Positions 10,701-21,395 of a stretch of 64,000 nt of DNA are shown here, piece after piece. The notes under the pieces were generated by a model. That model worked only from the letters and a program-made list of their open reading frames with translations, ran no database searches and had not been told where the DNA came from. Each line of letters starts with the position of its first letter. The stretch's first letter is position 1. The stretch is from Opisthocomus hoazin (Eukaryota > Chordata > Aves > Opisthocomiformes > Opisthocomidae), in the NCBI RefSeq assembly GCF_030867145.1, contig NC_134414.1, positions 70,314,814 to 70,378,813 of the forward strand, written 5' to 3'. The translations under genes were made by a program, and so were the position numbers.

Positions 10701-13700
10701 GAAGAAATTTCACTAGTGGACATAAAAAACAAAAACTTCCCTGCTCTTATCAAAAGCCTAGTAGGCTGGATGCTGAGTTTTTAACCCCATCTACTATTTT
10801 TCAGACAGCCTACCTGCCAACTGCTCTAACAAATTCTGCCTGTTTTTTGTCGGAAGTGTTTGGGTCCTGTGCCAGAGTTTACAGAAACAAGTCTGAGGGC
10901 TGGTATGAATTCAGCCAGGGGTCAGATATGCATCGTTGTCAGTGGTTTCCAACTGTTGAGGTTGTTGTGATTTAACCCCGGTCGGCAGCTCAGCCCCACG
11001 CAGCCGCTCGCTCACTCCCCCCCGCTGAGATGGGGGAGAGAGTCAGAGGGGTAAAAGTGAGAAAACTCGTGGGCTGAGATACAGTTTAATAGGTAAAGCA
11101 AAAGCTGCACGCGCAAGCAAGCCAAAACAAGGAATTCACTCACTGCTTCCCATCGGCAGGCCGGTGTTCAGCCATCTCCAGGAGAGCAGGGCTCCATCAC
11201 GCACAATTACTAGTTCCAGTCACGATTTTCTGCTCACCTTTAATGCCGGTGCTGTTTAAGCTCACTAGGTGCAGCAAGTGCAAGAAAGGAGATGGCAGCA
11301 GCCAGAAAACAGGTGTGAAAAGAGGCAGCGAGTACAGCAGTCTCAGGGGAAGCAGAGGAAGAGATGAGAAGCTGTCTCCAGTGAAACACCCATGTTCTTA
11401 AGCAGGACTTGACATGGGGCGAGGGGGGGGGGGGGGAGACAAAACATTTAGAACGGCAGGCCTGTGTTAGGTGTTTGCAAAGTTTGTGAAATTCTTGAGC
11501 CTCTACTGGGAAGCAGGAAAAGGACCATCTCAGCTAGATTTGTTTTCCAGATCTTAGACTCCATTAATCCCACATCATTTGCTGACACAAACAGGTATTT
11601 CTGGCCCAAATATCTGTAAAGGGTGTACACTGTCCAGTGCACGGGCAATGCATATTGCATGAAAGGGTGAACTATGGCTTGTCTGCTGCTCTGCTCATCT
11701 CACGTGTTAACCTTTTGCAGGTTCGTTTCAAAACCTTCAACCATAGGCAAAATGAATAGACTTGTAAAATCCTATTCTCATCACCCAGGTAAGTGAATTT
11801 AGCCTCATAAGAATAAAGAGAAAAATAAGAAAAAAAACTCCACATGTAAATGTAAAAGAGAGGGATTAAGCTATTAAATGGTGGAAAACAGTAATTCATT
11901 AGAAGGAATAACTCATCTGATTCGTCTGTACCTATGAAGTATAATGACTAATGATCCAAAGACACTATATTTTCTAATAAATAGAGACATAGCTGTAGTA
12001 ATTACATAGTATTTCATATGGCAATATTCAACTAAGACAAAGAAAGAGAAAGCAGGCAGCCAGAACTCCTTATACCAGCCATCCTCACACATTCAGTATC
12101 TGCATTCGTGGAACATGTTTGGAGATTAGGGATTTTATGTTCCTCATATTAAGAATTCTGAACTTTATGCTGATGAGATGGAATAACCATAATGACTGGA
12201 ATAACAACAATTACTGGAATACTCATATGTTACATGAAGTATATGTTATATAATATTATCTATACATAATATGTATGTTACACAGCAGTTGCCCGAGTCA
12301 TCGATCTGGTTATAGGTTCCCTTGATTCCCACTGCTCTAAGTTTAGATCTTCAGTAAGGTTAACAGCTTCAAGAAACTTTTGAAAAACCCAGAGATCTGG
12401 GTTTCTAAACAGGAAGGATTTCTTGTAATCAGAGCAAAGGAGTTTGGAAGCAGAAGGAGGAGAATTAGATGCTTGATCTTCCTCTGGAGCATAGAAAATA
12501 GGAAGAAAATGAAGCCCGTGAGTCTCTTCCTTCTTTGACACATGAGAATCATTCCCTACACTTCTACTTATGAGTGCTCCACCAGAGTAAGAAACGGGCC
12601 CCTAACATACAGAAGAACAACTGAAACTCCATTCAAAATCTCCCATCTCTCAGCTACTGCAGTTCAGGGGCAAGAGGCCAAAGTAAAAAGAAAGCAGGGA
12701 AGGAGGAGAAGCAGCAGAGACAGGCAATGGGTATCAGCTCTGCACCTGCCAAAACTTTCCAGCATGGAGATGTACATATACACCTCGTTTCCCCCCCGGC
12801 TTCCTGGAGGAATGGCCAACATGCTGCTGAACCTAGAGCAGGGTGCAGAGAATAGGTATTGCTAGGTCAGGTATATTTGATTACAGCACTACCCAAAGCA
12901 CCATCTTGGGGAACTGTGAAAGGAGACCTTCAGAGCGCGCACCAAACGCGTTCTCAGGCGAGCTCAGTCCCATCCTTTCTGTACGACTTGTGCGAGGTCG
13001 GATGATGGGTTTTTTCTGTCACTTCTCAGGCAACATATGAGAGGCTAACTGAGGAAGATCCAGTAGACAGCACTTTTAAGAGGTAGATGATACCAGGTGC
13101 TCTATCCTCAGCGCATCCAAGCCTATCGATACTTTTCATCAAATTGCTGAAGCCTAGCAGGCCACAACTGCACTTCAAAGTTGTACCTCCCTAATTTTCA
13201 TGTGTGAGAAGGAGAAACACAAGTTCTTGTGTAGTAAGTTCGCAGTTTACGAATTGATTTATTATTTGTGTGTGTAATTACTACTGTATGTCTAGAATGG
13301 TGGTGAACTTTTTTGCAAGAATGACTTTTTTTGGGACTCATTTGAATTCTTTTCAGATGTCTTGGCCTCTGCTGAGTCGTAATTATTGCCTTGGGTTCTT
13401 ACACTAGCCAAGGGACTGTTAACTACCTTTAATTATTGACAGGGGCTCAGCCTCTTCAAGGCAAGGGTGAAACAGGCTGTAACTACCAAGGTGGTGCCAA
13501 CAATTTAGCACAGGTGTTCCCAGGCTAGTGCTGCCATTACACAACTCCCTCTCCATGCCACCGTAAACCAGAGCACACAGGTCCAGAAACACTGGCTTGG
13601 AGCACTGCCTAGACACTGTAGTACTCATCATCATTTACACACTTACGATCTCAGGTTTTCGAGGTTTACATCAGCGACTCATGGAAACGGAAAACGAGGG

Positions 13701-13800
13701 GAAGAAAAGAACAGAGAACTTGCAGGTATGTTCCAAAAACGTGCACCTGCGCTCCGACATCTGCCCGAAAGAGTGGGGCAGGGTCAGTTCAAAACGGGAT
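7745..13800. other. Region between the CARS2 and ING1 CpG islands; no gene recognised
   Basis: About 6 kb without a recognisable coding exon. GC content drops after about 8.4 kb. It contains a truncated ERV LTR (annotated separately), a small tandem duplication of a unit like GCCTGAAATAAACAGTTA at about 9081-9127, a poly-G run near 11423-11435, and AT-rich imperfect repeats at 12170-12290. If the upstream ING1 exon is real, this stretch is intronic. The ORFs here are short and show no recognisable domain. Confidence 0.5.
10966..11210 (-). repeat. Truncated ERV LTR fragment (ERVL-like family), degraded
   Basis: Seen: the segment starts with a GTGATTTAACCCCGG-type edge, followed by a C-run/GCTCGCTCACTCC stretch, a GGGGGAGAGAG stretch, ACTCGTGGGCTGAGATA and a TTTAATAGG motif. 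The same order of blocks occurs at the left end of the complete LTR at 53804-54426, so both belong to one family or close subfamilies, both lying in the minus orientation. The copy fades out after about 11.2 kb and lacks the opposite LTR end. No viral gene is present. Known: LTRs of this type are common interspersed repeats in birds. Confidence 0.6.
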
Positions 13801-15180
13801 TAGCCTACGCTGTGGGAGACGGGCTCTGCTCCTCAGCAGCATTTCGGTGCTTGGCCCCACTGGAGGGACTGGTGAGATACCTGCCTGCGCTCCCCTGAAA
13901 AACCTCGCGCCGGGCCTTCAGCCACCAGGTCGATGACGGCAGCGGAAACACTTCCAACGGGGCTGAGGTGCCGAGGTCCCCGCTCCGGCCGTGCTCCCTC
14001 TGCTCCCCACCCGCAGGCCAGCGCCTCGGTGAACAACGCCCGCACCCCAGCAACGATGAGTCGGTCTCCCCGAAGCCAGAGCACTGCCGGGGACGTCTGT
14101 AAAAATTAAAAAAAATAAATAAGAGGCAGAAAGCGCGCGTTGTTTCGTTTCACCGGAGCCGGTTTTCCAGGCCGGCCTCCCCCCGCTCCTCGCTACCCGA
14201 CACCGCCGGTCCCGGGTGCCTGCGGGCTCCTGGGACGCCCCGACGAGGGACGGGAAAAGGCCGCCGGCAGCGGCACCACCCCCCGCCGGGCCGGGACCCA
14301 CCCCGCTGCCACCTCCTCTTCCTCCTCCCCTCAGCGTCCGCCCGCCACGCTGGGCTCCCGGGCGGAGCGGGGACGGCCCGCGGCGCTCCCCCTGCCGAGC
14401 GCGCCCCCCCCCCGGCAGTGCGCATGCGCCGTCGCTCGGGGGCCGCTGGGAGGCGTAGTCGGGTCCTGCCCGTGACAGGCGGCTCCATTTTCTCCTCGCG
14501 CTGCGGGCGGCGCGCATGCGCGCGCCCGCCTCCCCCCGCCTCCCCGCCCCCCCGGCGCGTTCTAGCCCCTCCTGCCGCGGCCGGTATCCCGGCAGCGTTG
14601 TTAGCGCGGCGTCCGCCCGGCGAGGATTGGCCGAGGGCGCTGCTGGGCGGGACACGAGGGAAGAGGCGATTGGCTGAGGCGGGTGTCACCCGCCGCGGGG
14701 ATGATTGATGCGGCTGCCCGCTGAGGAGGGAGGCGGTTGGTAACGCTTCTCCTCAGCGTCCGGCGCCGGGCGCAGCCCTCACCCCCGAGCGGCCCGGCCC
14801 GGCCCGGCGTCGCGTCGCGCGGTTCCCGGCGCCCCGCTCTCCCCCGTCAAGCCCCCGGAGCTGCTCTTCCCCGGCCTGAGGCGCAGCCTCCGCCGCCGGC
14901 TCGCCGGAGGCGAGAGAGACTCTTCCAAAGTCCGTGCCCTACCGCAAAAGCACCCAGCTCGCCCCGGCCGGCAGCCCGGCGGCCCCGCTCCCCTCAGCCT
15001 GCCCCCCGCCGGCGGGCCGCTCCGCTCGTAGCGCCCGCGCAACTTCACCGGAGCCTCCCCTGCTCCCCTCCCCTCCCCTCCCCTCCCCGCCCGCGGGGGC
15101 CTCCCCCCCTCCCTCCGCCGGCACCGAGCCGCCCGCCCCCCGCGCTACGGCCGCCTTCCCTCCCCAAACGTGAGTAAGGG
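13801..15180 (+). promoter_or_regulatory. ING1: Main ING1 CpG-island promoter
   Basis: Seen: CpG density climbs sharply from about 13.8 kb and peaks at 14.1-15.2 kb. Two inverted CCAAT boxes (ATTGG at 14626-14630 and 14669-14673) lie 43 bp apart, with GC-rich boxes between and around them and no TATA box. A (CCCCT)n stretch occupies about 15059-15090. AACGTGAGTAAGG at 15167-15179 is a strong splice donor, so transcripts may start around 14.7 kb and contain a first non-coding exon ending at 15169. The long open frames in this island on both strands are products of GC content. Exact start sites are not visible. Confidence 0.7.
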
Positions 15181-15258
15181 GAGGAGGGACGATGAATATG
15201 CGGGGAGCGCTGGGCCCGCCGCGGTTCCGGGAGGAGGAGGAGGGAGGGGGGGGGGGAG

Positions 15259-15315
15259 GTGTGTGTGTGCGCGCGCGGTGAGTGTGTGTGTGTGTGTGTG
15301 TGCGTGTGTATATAC
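15259..15315. repeat. Alternating purine-pyrimidine (GT/GC/TA) microsatellite
   Basis: Seen: runs of GT, GC and again GT with a TATA end, interrupted only by GGTGAG near 15277-15282. Known: alternating GC/GT tracts favour left-handed (Z) DNA under torsion. It lies just downstream of the putative ING1 start region. Confidence 0.85.
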
Positions 15316-15652
15316 AGCGCTGGGAGGGGTGCGCATGCGCCGTGCGTGGCGGGGCCGAATGTTTCCCAAGTGTTTGAAACTGGTATTTGGGTTTTCCACG
15401 CTTATCAGGCGCGGCGTGCGGGAGCGGGGAGCCTGCCTTCCTATCGCCGGGGAGCGGCGGCGGCGGCGAGGAGAGCCGGGGACGCCGGGAGCGGCGGCAG
15501 AGGAGGAGCGGAGCGGCGCCGGCGCGGGCAGAGGGGCTGCCGCTGCCTCTGACAGGCACTTCGCAGAGCGCATTTTGTTTCCAGATTGTTTCGGAGGAGC
15601 TGGGTTAAGCCCCCCTCCTTTCTCCTCCTCCTCTCCCCCCCCCCCCCCCTTC

Positions 15653-15677
15653 TCACACACACACACACACACACACA
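15653..15677. repeat. (CA)n microsatellite
   Basis: Seen: about twelve CA units directly after a long C-run. Its inverse, (GT)n, occurs at 15772-15787 about 95 bases further on, and again at 15282-15308 on the left. Confidence 0.9.
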
Positions 15678-15771
15678 AATCCCTCTGATTGTTCCTACCA
15701 CCTCCTTCGTGAATTACCCGCAACGACAGCCATTCAATCAGCTGCTGCTGGCTGTAGGGGACTAGCGGAGG

Positions 15772-15787
15772 GTGTGTGTGTGTGTGT
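15772..15787. repeat. (GT)n microsatellite
   Basis: Seen: eight GT units leading into the CT-rich tract that forms the candidate acceptor at 15815. Confidence 0.85.
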
Positions 15788-16017
15788 CTCTCTCCCTCCC
15801 TCTGTTCCACACCAGAGGAGTCAGATGTAGCTTCTCTCGGGTTTTTTTTTTGGGGGGGGAGCTACAGGGAGAGGTGGGCAGGGAGCGAGCCGTTCGCCGG
15901 GGTTGCCGTCTTCGGAGGCAGCAGCACTTGCTCCCGCACAGACAGGGAGAGAGAGGTGTGGGGAAGGAGAATTTTTTTTTTTTTACCCCCCCCCCCCTCC
16001 TTCTTCGCCGGATGAAA

Positions 16018-16153
16018 ATGTTGAGTCCTGCGAACGGAGACCAGCTTCACCTAGTGAACTATGTGGAGGATTATCTGGACTCCATCGAGTCTATGCCCTT
16101 CGATCTGCAGAGAAATGTCTCCTTGATGAGGGAAATTGACGCCAAATACCAAG
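16018..16153 (+). CDS. ING1: ING1 coding exon 1 (p33ING1b N-terminus)
   Basis: ING1 is a nuclear tumour-suppressor-type chromatin reader that recruits a Sin3-HDAC complex. Seen: the exon encodes MLSPANGDQLHLVNYVEDYLDSIE and on to REIDAKYQ, 45 codons plus one base, ending at a GTAAGTG donor (16154). This is the N-terminal ING helical domain; the QLHLVNYV segment corresponds to the PCNA-interaction-like motif described for human p33ING1b. From memory the human N-terminus differs here at only a few residues. Start choice: an upstream in-frame ATG at 16012 would add Met-Lys, but it has a weak context (C at -3), while the ATG at 16018 has A at -3 and matches the human start. Just upstream lie T13 (15972-15984) and C12 (15986-15997) runs. 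No ATG lies in frame in the open 5' stretch before it. Confidence 0.96.
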
Positions 16154-19100
16154 GTAAGTGCTCGCTATATGCGCGTGTGTGCGTGTCCCCGTGTGTGCGG
16201 TATGGGGCTGGGGGGCGGGGGGGGAGGGTGTCTTTCCCTTTCTTTTCTTCAGAGCTGAGCCGCGGCTCCGTTTGCCCCTCTGCACCCCGCAGGGATGGTA
16301 GTTTTATTTTTGGGAGGTGAGAGGAGGGGGAGAGAGCCAGGAGGAGAGATCCGAGGAGAGAGAGGGGCTGATCTGCAGCGTTAGCTCTTGTCATGGGGCG
16401 GAACAAAAGGTCTCCGGCTTCTCTTATTAAGCAAGGACTCTGCTTTTCGGTGTAAATTGCTGGCCGAGAAGGCGGGGGCAGGGAAGTGGGGTGTGCGGTG
16501 CACAAAGGGGGGGGGGGGCGTCCCCGGCCGTGGGGCTGAGGTGGAAGGGTTTGGGGGTACGGGAGAAAGTGCTTGGTGGACGGAGAGATTACAGCACAAC
16601 ATTTAGGAATGTACAGTATTCATTATGGCTGTAGTAGGGGAGAGAGGCAGCGGGGGGGTGGGGAGGGAGGGGGGGAGGAGAGGGGGGTTCGGAGAGTGGG
16701 GGGCAGGGTGCGCTTTCTTCGCTCCCTCCTCGGTGGGGTCTCGTTGTAAACCAGCCCCGCTCTGTGAGGCGGGGGGGGGAATACGGTCGGGTTTACGGAT
16801 CTGCGGAAGGCTGGAGTGCCCCCTCCCTCCGCCCCCCCCCTCCCCCCCTTGCTGCCGGCACTGGGGGCACAACGTCCCCGTGCCCCACGGCCGGAGGGGA
16901 GGGGGGAAGCAGGCTGGTTCGTGCGGGGCTCGGGGCAGCTGGTGTCCGCTCGGGAAGGGGGAGTGGGGGGCTTCGTTCTGTGCCGCCGGCTGCGGTGACA
17001 GGCGGGGTGCCGGAAGGGGGAGAAGGGGGGGGCGGACGGACGCCCCGCGCCCCCCTGCATGTGGCCTCGGGGGCAGTGGGCAGCGAGCTCTGCCGTGCCC
17101 CCAGCCGCTCGTCGGGCAGCCCGGCGGCGGCTCCCGGGGGAAACTTGCCCGGGCGGGAGCGGGCTGGCGGTCAGGGGAGGGGACGTGAAAGGGAGGGGAG
17201 GGCGGGGAGGCCACCGCGGCTCCCGCCCGCTCCGAGCACGCACGGCCAGCGGCGCCTCCGCGCTTTGCTGGGGAATCGGCATCGTCGCGGCTTTTATTAA
17301 CGCCCCTCATTAGCATATCGCGGCTGGCCCCGCCCCCGGCGGGGCTGATAGGGGGAAAGCCTCCCCATGGGCCGGCCGCGGCCCGCCTCCTCTGGCCGAT
17401 TGGCCGTCGGGCGGGGCTATGCCGCCTCCTGCCCCGCCCCCTCGTGACGTTTCGAGAAGCAACTTTTCTGTGGGGTTGATTTGAATACCTAGGCCTGCCC
17501 CGGCCTGTGGGTTCTGATTGGCTGGGGCGGCAGCAGCGGGCAGGCCAACCTTGGGCGTTCGGAGTCTGACTGACGTGTTCGAGGGGCGGGGGGGGGGGGG
17601 CGCCGTACTTCCCGCCTCCTCTTGCTCGTGAATAGCGCGCTGGTGCTGGAGGGGGCGGGCGCGAGCTCGTTCTGCCCGCTGCGATTGGTTGGGTTTTTAT
17701 TTTTTTTTCATTACTAGTTTTTTCTCCTGTGGTTCTTTCTGGTTCCGATTGGGAGCGCCGGGCCGGCAGGGGCGGGCTCTCCGCGTCGGCAGCTCTGATA
17801 GGCTCCAGGGTGGGCGGACCGCCGCCCCTCTCCCCCGCTTCCTCTGTTCCCCCCTCCCCCCGGTACGCTGCGAACCGGGGGGAAGCCCGCCGGTTTCCTG
17901 CCGGAGAACAATAGCTGCTCCGTCACTTCCGGGGCGGTGCCGCCGCGCTGGTTGCTAGGAGATAGGCGGCCCCCCGTGGCCCGGCGGGATGACGCCGCTT
18001 CCCGGCCGGCGCGCGGGGGGCTGCCTTGCCTCGAGGCCGTTAGGGCCCGCCGCGCCGTCATGGCGGCGCCCGCCGCCCTCCCCGGGCCGCGGAGCACGCG
18101 GGCTGCCGGGCCTGGAGCGGGGCGGGGCCGCAGAGAGGCGGGGCGGGGCCGGAGGTGGTGCCGTAGAGGGGCGGGGCGGGGCCGCGGGTGGCGCGGAGGC
18201 GCCGCCCGGTGGTCCCCGTCAGCACGGGCAGGCGGGCGCGCCCGGCACTGCGTCGTGCCCCGGGGACGCGCTCATCGGGGGCTTCGCGGGGCTCGCGGTG
18301 GCGGCAGCCAGCTGCTGCTGCCGTGTGAGGCGGCGGCGGGGCCGTTGAAGTAGCGCTTCGCTGAGGGCGTGAAGTCGCTGTTGGCTTGGTGGGACCGAGA
18401 GCGCGGAGGGAAGCGCCGGCTGCGGTCAGGCGGGTCGTGTTGCCGCGCCAGCTGCCGGGGCGTGCTCAGCTGGCGTGGGGAGCACGGGCTGCCGCTCGGG
18501 GAGCGGGCGTGAACCCCCCCGTCAGCTCTCCGTGTCTTCACTGAGCGTGAGGAGCGCCTCAGCGTGCTCAGGACACCTGCCCAGGCTGGGCAAAGCCTAA
18601 ACCGCAGGGTAACTGCTAGGTGCGTGTGTGTCGCAGTCTCGTACTTAAAAAGCTTAAACGAGTTGTGCTGAGTGCTGTTTGCATCTGTGAGAGATCCTGG
18701 TTTCTGCTGGGTGAACTGAGGTTGGGTTTTTGTATATTGGTACGTTTTGCTTCTCTGAGGCAGAGTGTCCTAACCTGTGAGAAAGGGAAAAATCCAAGAA
18801 GAAAGGAGAGGCAGGAAAAACCTTGTATTTTTGAGGACTTACTATGGAAATGCTGAGGGTCCTGTGTGTTGGAGCTGGTTTGGGTGTCGTAGTGAAACTC
18901 AAAAACATCTGCTCAAAAGCAGGTTTCTAGAACTTTGCTGCAGCGTTCTTTCTTACGTGCTCTGGGAACAGTCCTTGAGGTGCAGCTCAAGACCTAACAT
19001 ACCTTCAGTGTTAGCATTTTAAATCGGAAGCTGTAGCTGCTCCCGTTGTTCCATATCATCTTTAACGTTATCTTCTGTTTAATCTCCTTGCAGTAAATAT

Positions 19101-19757
19101 TTAATGAATATTAATATTTATTATTTAAGTAGAATCTAAAAGAATTTCATATTTATTTCTGTGTTTTTAAAAGTAAGTAACAGTTTTTTTACAGAAAGTA
19201 TAAGGAGCAAATCACCTAGACATCTGGGATATGGCAATCCCGATTCTGTAGTCCTAGGCATTTAAGTGGCCTCACAATTTCAGCAAAAATAACTCGGCAG
19301 TATCGGATGAAACTTGACAGAGCTTGGGGTCCAGCCCCATGTGTTCGGACTTCTTCTGTATCAGCTGCCAAGTATGACAGTGATCGATTGTTAAGTAACC
19401 CAGCATCTGATTTCTGTGCTGGTTTGGGCTTACTTTCTCTCCCACTCTCAGTCATTCACCAAAAATATTAAGTGGTGTTATAGAGAAAATGTCCAGGAAA
19501 ACAATCTGTTAATTTCCCCTCTAATTTTATAATTAATTCTGGTACTTTTGGTGGTGTCTATATATTTGTTTAGTTAGTTAGTTCTTTTGAATTACTGATA
19601 AGTTTAAAGGGAAGAATTTTTAGCATGCATAAAATTATATTTAGTCCCTTTTTTTCCGAAGTCGGCATTTGCTGCATGGATGGGACAATACGGGAAGGCT
19701 TTGTTTCGCCATACTCCCTGTGGAAAATATTTATGGTTTTTTATTTCTTCCTTGCAG
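16154..19757 (+). other. ING1: ING1 intron between the coding exons
   Basis: A 3.6-kb intron with consensus GTAAGTG donor and TTCCTTGCAG acceptor. Its first 2.2 kb is strongly GC-rich and contains an internal CpG island (annotated separately), G-runs (for example 16507-16518 and around 16650-16690) and no recognised coding exon. The last 1.2 kb is AT-rich and ordinary. No interspersed repeat was recognised in it, which is notable given the repeat load to the right. Confidence 0.85.
17300..18400. promoter_or_regulatory. Intronic CpG island with CCAAT cluster; candidate alternative ING1 promoter
   Basis: Seen: four ATTGG (inverted CCAAT) boxes at 17399, 17517, 17684 and 17748, two TGACGT CRE-like sites (17445-17450 and 17571-17576), a TTCGAGAA heat-shock-like inverted pair directly following the first (17451-17458), and many GGGGCGGGG GC boxes, especially at 18118-18185. 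This density of classical promoter elements in an intron argues for a real promoter. Inferred: it may start an alternative 5' exon spliced to the second ING1 coding exon, or an antisense transcript. An ATG in a good context (GCCGTCATGGCGG, 18060) opens a frame, but the peptide is not recognisable and looks like GC-rich chance. Confidence 0.6.
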
Positions 19758-20461
19758 AAATTCTGAAGGACCTGGATGATTACTACGAAAAATTCAAACG
19801 AGAGACAGATGCCGTGCAGAAGAGAAGAACGTTGCACTGCATACAGAGAGCCTTGATTCGGAGTCAGGAACTGGGGGATGAGAAGATCCAAATTGTCAGT
19901 CAGATGGTGGAGCTCGTTGAGAACAGAACGAGGCAAGTGGACAGCCACGTGGAACTGTTCGAGACTTGTCAGGAGACGAACGATACCACTGGCAACAGCG
20001 GGAAAGCCAGCCAGGATAAGTCAAAGAATGAGACAATCGCGCAGGCTGAAAAGCCCAACAATAAGAGATCGAGGCGGCAAAGAAATAACGAGAATCGAGA
20101 AAACGCTTCAAATAACCACGACCACGATGACATCACCTCAGGAATGCCAAAGGAGAAGAAAGCAAAAACGTCCAAGAAAAAGAAGCGATCCAAGGCTAAA
20201 GCAGAGAGAGAAGCTTCTCCCCCAGACCTTCCTATTGACCCTAATGAGCCGACTTACTGCTTGTGCAACCAAGTCTCCTATGGAGAAATGATAGGATGCG
20301 ACAACGACGAGTGCCCCATTGAGTGGTTTCACTTTTCCTGCGTGGGACTCAATCATAAACCAAAGGGCAAATGGTACTGCCCCAAATGCAGAGGAGAAAA
20401 CGAGAAAACTATGGACAAGGCGTTGGAGAAGTCTAAAAAAGAAAGGGCCTACAACAGGTAG
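19758..20461 (+). CDS. ING1: ING1 coding exon 2 (ING domain end, nuclear localisation region, PHD finger)
   Basis: Seen: the exon completes Glu46 and runs to TAG at 20459-20461, giving a 279-residue protein with exon 1, the same length as human p33ING1b. Residues 46-~105 finish the ING helical domain ([20 protein letters not shown]). Residues ~147-195 are basic, with KRSRRQRNN and [15 protein letters not shown] as nuclear localisation signals. The C4HC3 PHD finger covers ~212-256, with zinc ligands C213, C215, C226, C231, H237, C240, C253 and C256. Y212 and W235, the cage residues that bind trimethylated H3K4 in human ING1, are present. The C-terminal polybasic tail ([18 protein letters not shown]) matches the phosphoinositide-binding region. 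Odd point: residue 70, Met in human and the start of the short p24 form, is Thr (ACG) here. Confidence 0.98.
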
Positions 20462-21395
20462 TTGGTAGACTTCTCGTAGCAAAGAACAACAAAACCACCA
20501 AACCAGTGTATTTATTGACAGCATCACCTTTGTTGAGGTGAAAGGATTGTAAAATGTATATTTTTAAAGGAGGTTTAAAACCGAACCATTCCTGTTATAG
20601 GGACGGCAATAAGCGATTTTGTTTTTCGTTTGGTAAGCTGTAACAAGAATGTGGTCTGTGGACCAATGTATTCCAAAAGTAAAGTTATAAGAGTTTAAAC
20701 TGAATATTCGGGTGGGTCTTAAATGAATACTTCTCTGGGTTTGTTTGGGTTTTTTTTCAGTGCTGGTAGCACTCTACCCATTAAAATTTTGATGACAAAT
20801 ATCTCTGAAATGTAATTTCGTTTTCTTTATTGAAGAATGTTATTTACCTTTTGAGCAAAATTGTTAAACATTTTAGCCATCTGGTTGTATCTGAATAAAG
20901 CTGCAATACATTACAAATGTAACTTCTTTTGGTGATAAGCAGTGGAAGAACAAACGAAAGGAGGGTAAAATTTGGTTCCTGCTACAAAGTGTCAGTATAA
21001 CAGTTCAATAGCAAATGTTTAAATAGGCTTAGAGGATTATTTTTTAAAAAAAAAAGTTAATGGTTAAATTTTACACAACAAATATTTTATATGCTGGCCA
21101 AGTACCGCAAGGGCCATTTTAAAATGATTGAATATGTTTTATATTTAACCAGGACGTGGTTTAGTAATGAGACTTAACATAAATGAAGCTTTATACTGTC
21201 ACAGATAGTAGTGTAGCAATCCTTAATTTGTTTAAGTTGTATAAATGTACATTTTTAAGTGGCGTTGCACTTACTGTATTATACTTGGAAATGCAGCCAA
21301 ATGCCATTGTGTAACCAATGTGCATTTCCTGCTGTATGTATGAAAATTGTACAGCTGTGATACTAAGAAATAAATGAAATGACTTTGACAGTTTG
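20462..21395 (+). other. ING1: ING1 3'UTR with two polyadenylation signals
   Basis: Seen: AT-rich sequence after the stop codon with AATAAA at 20894-20899 and again at 21369-21374. The second is followed within 15-25 bases by a suitable cleavage zone and a T-rich stretch. The first could give a shorter mRNA (~0.45 kb 3'UTR), the second a ~0.93 kb 3'UTR. An ATTTA-type element occurs near 20508. Sequence character changes after 21.4 kb, consistent with the gene ending there. Confidence 0.8.

Larger units (their letters stand above)
15170..15815 (+). other. ING1: Possible 5'UTR intron of ING1
   Basis: Seen: a strong donor (AAC|GTGAGT, 15170) and a good acceptor (long CT-rich tract, then CCACACCAG ending at 15815) flank 646 bp that hold the lowest-complexity sequence of the locus: alternating GT/GC at 15259-15315, a C-run near 15636-15649, (CA)n at 15653-15677 and (GT)n at 15772-15787. 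Removing these from the mRNA would make sense. If not spliced, they form part of a long 5'UTR. This is inference from splice-site strength only. Confidence 0.4.

Noticed and set aside
13918-15810. Long frames on both strands across the ING1 promoter, up to 245 codons
   Set aside because: They overlap one another in opposite strands, are low-complexity products of CpG-island and microsatellite DNA, and match no family I know.
17937-18353. 138-codon plus-strand frame with an ATG in good context at 18060
   Set aside because: Composition is almost only Arg, Gly and Ala; GC-rich chance is more likely. It is kept only as part of the intronic promoter candidate.
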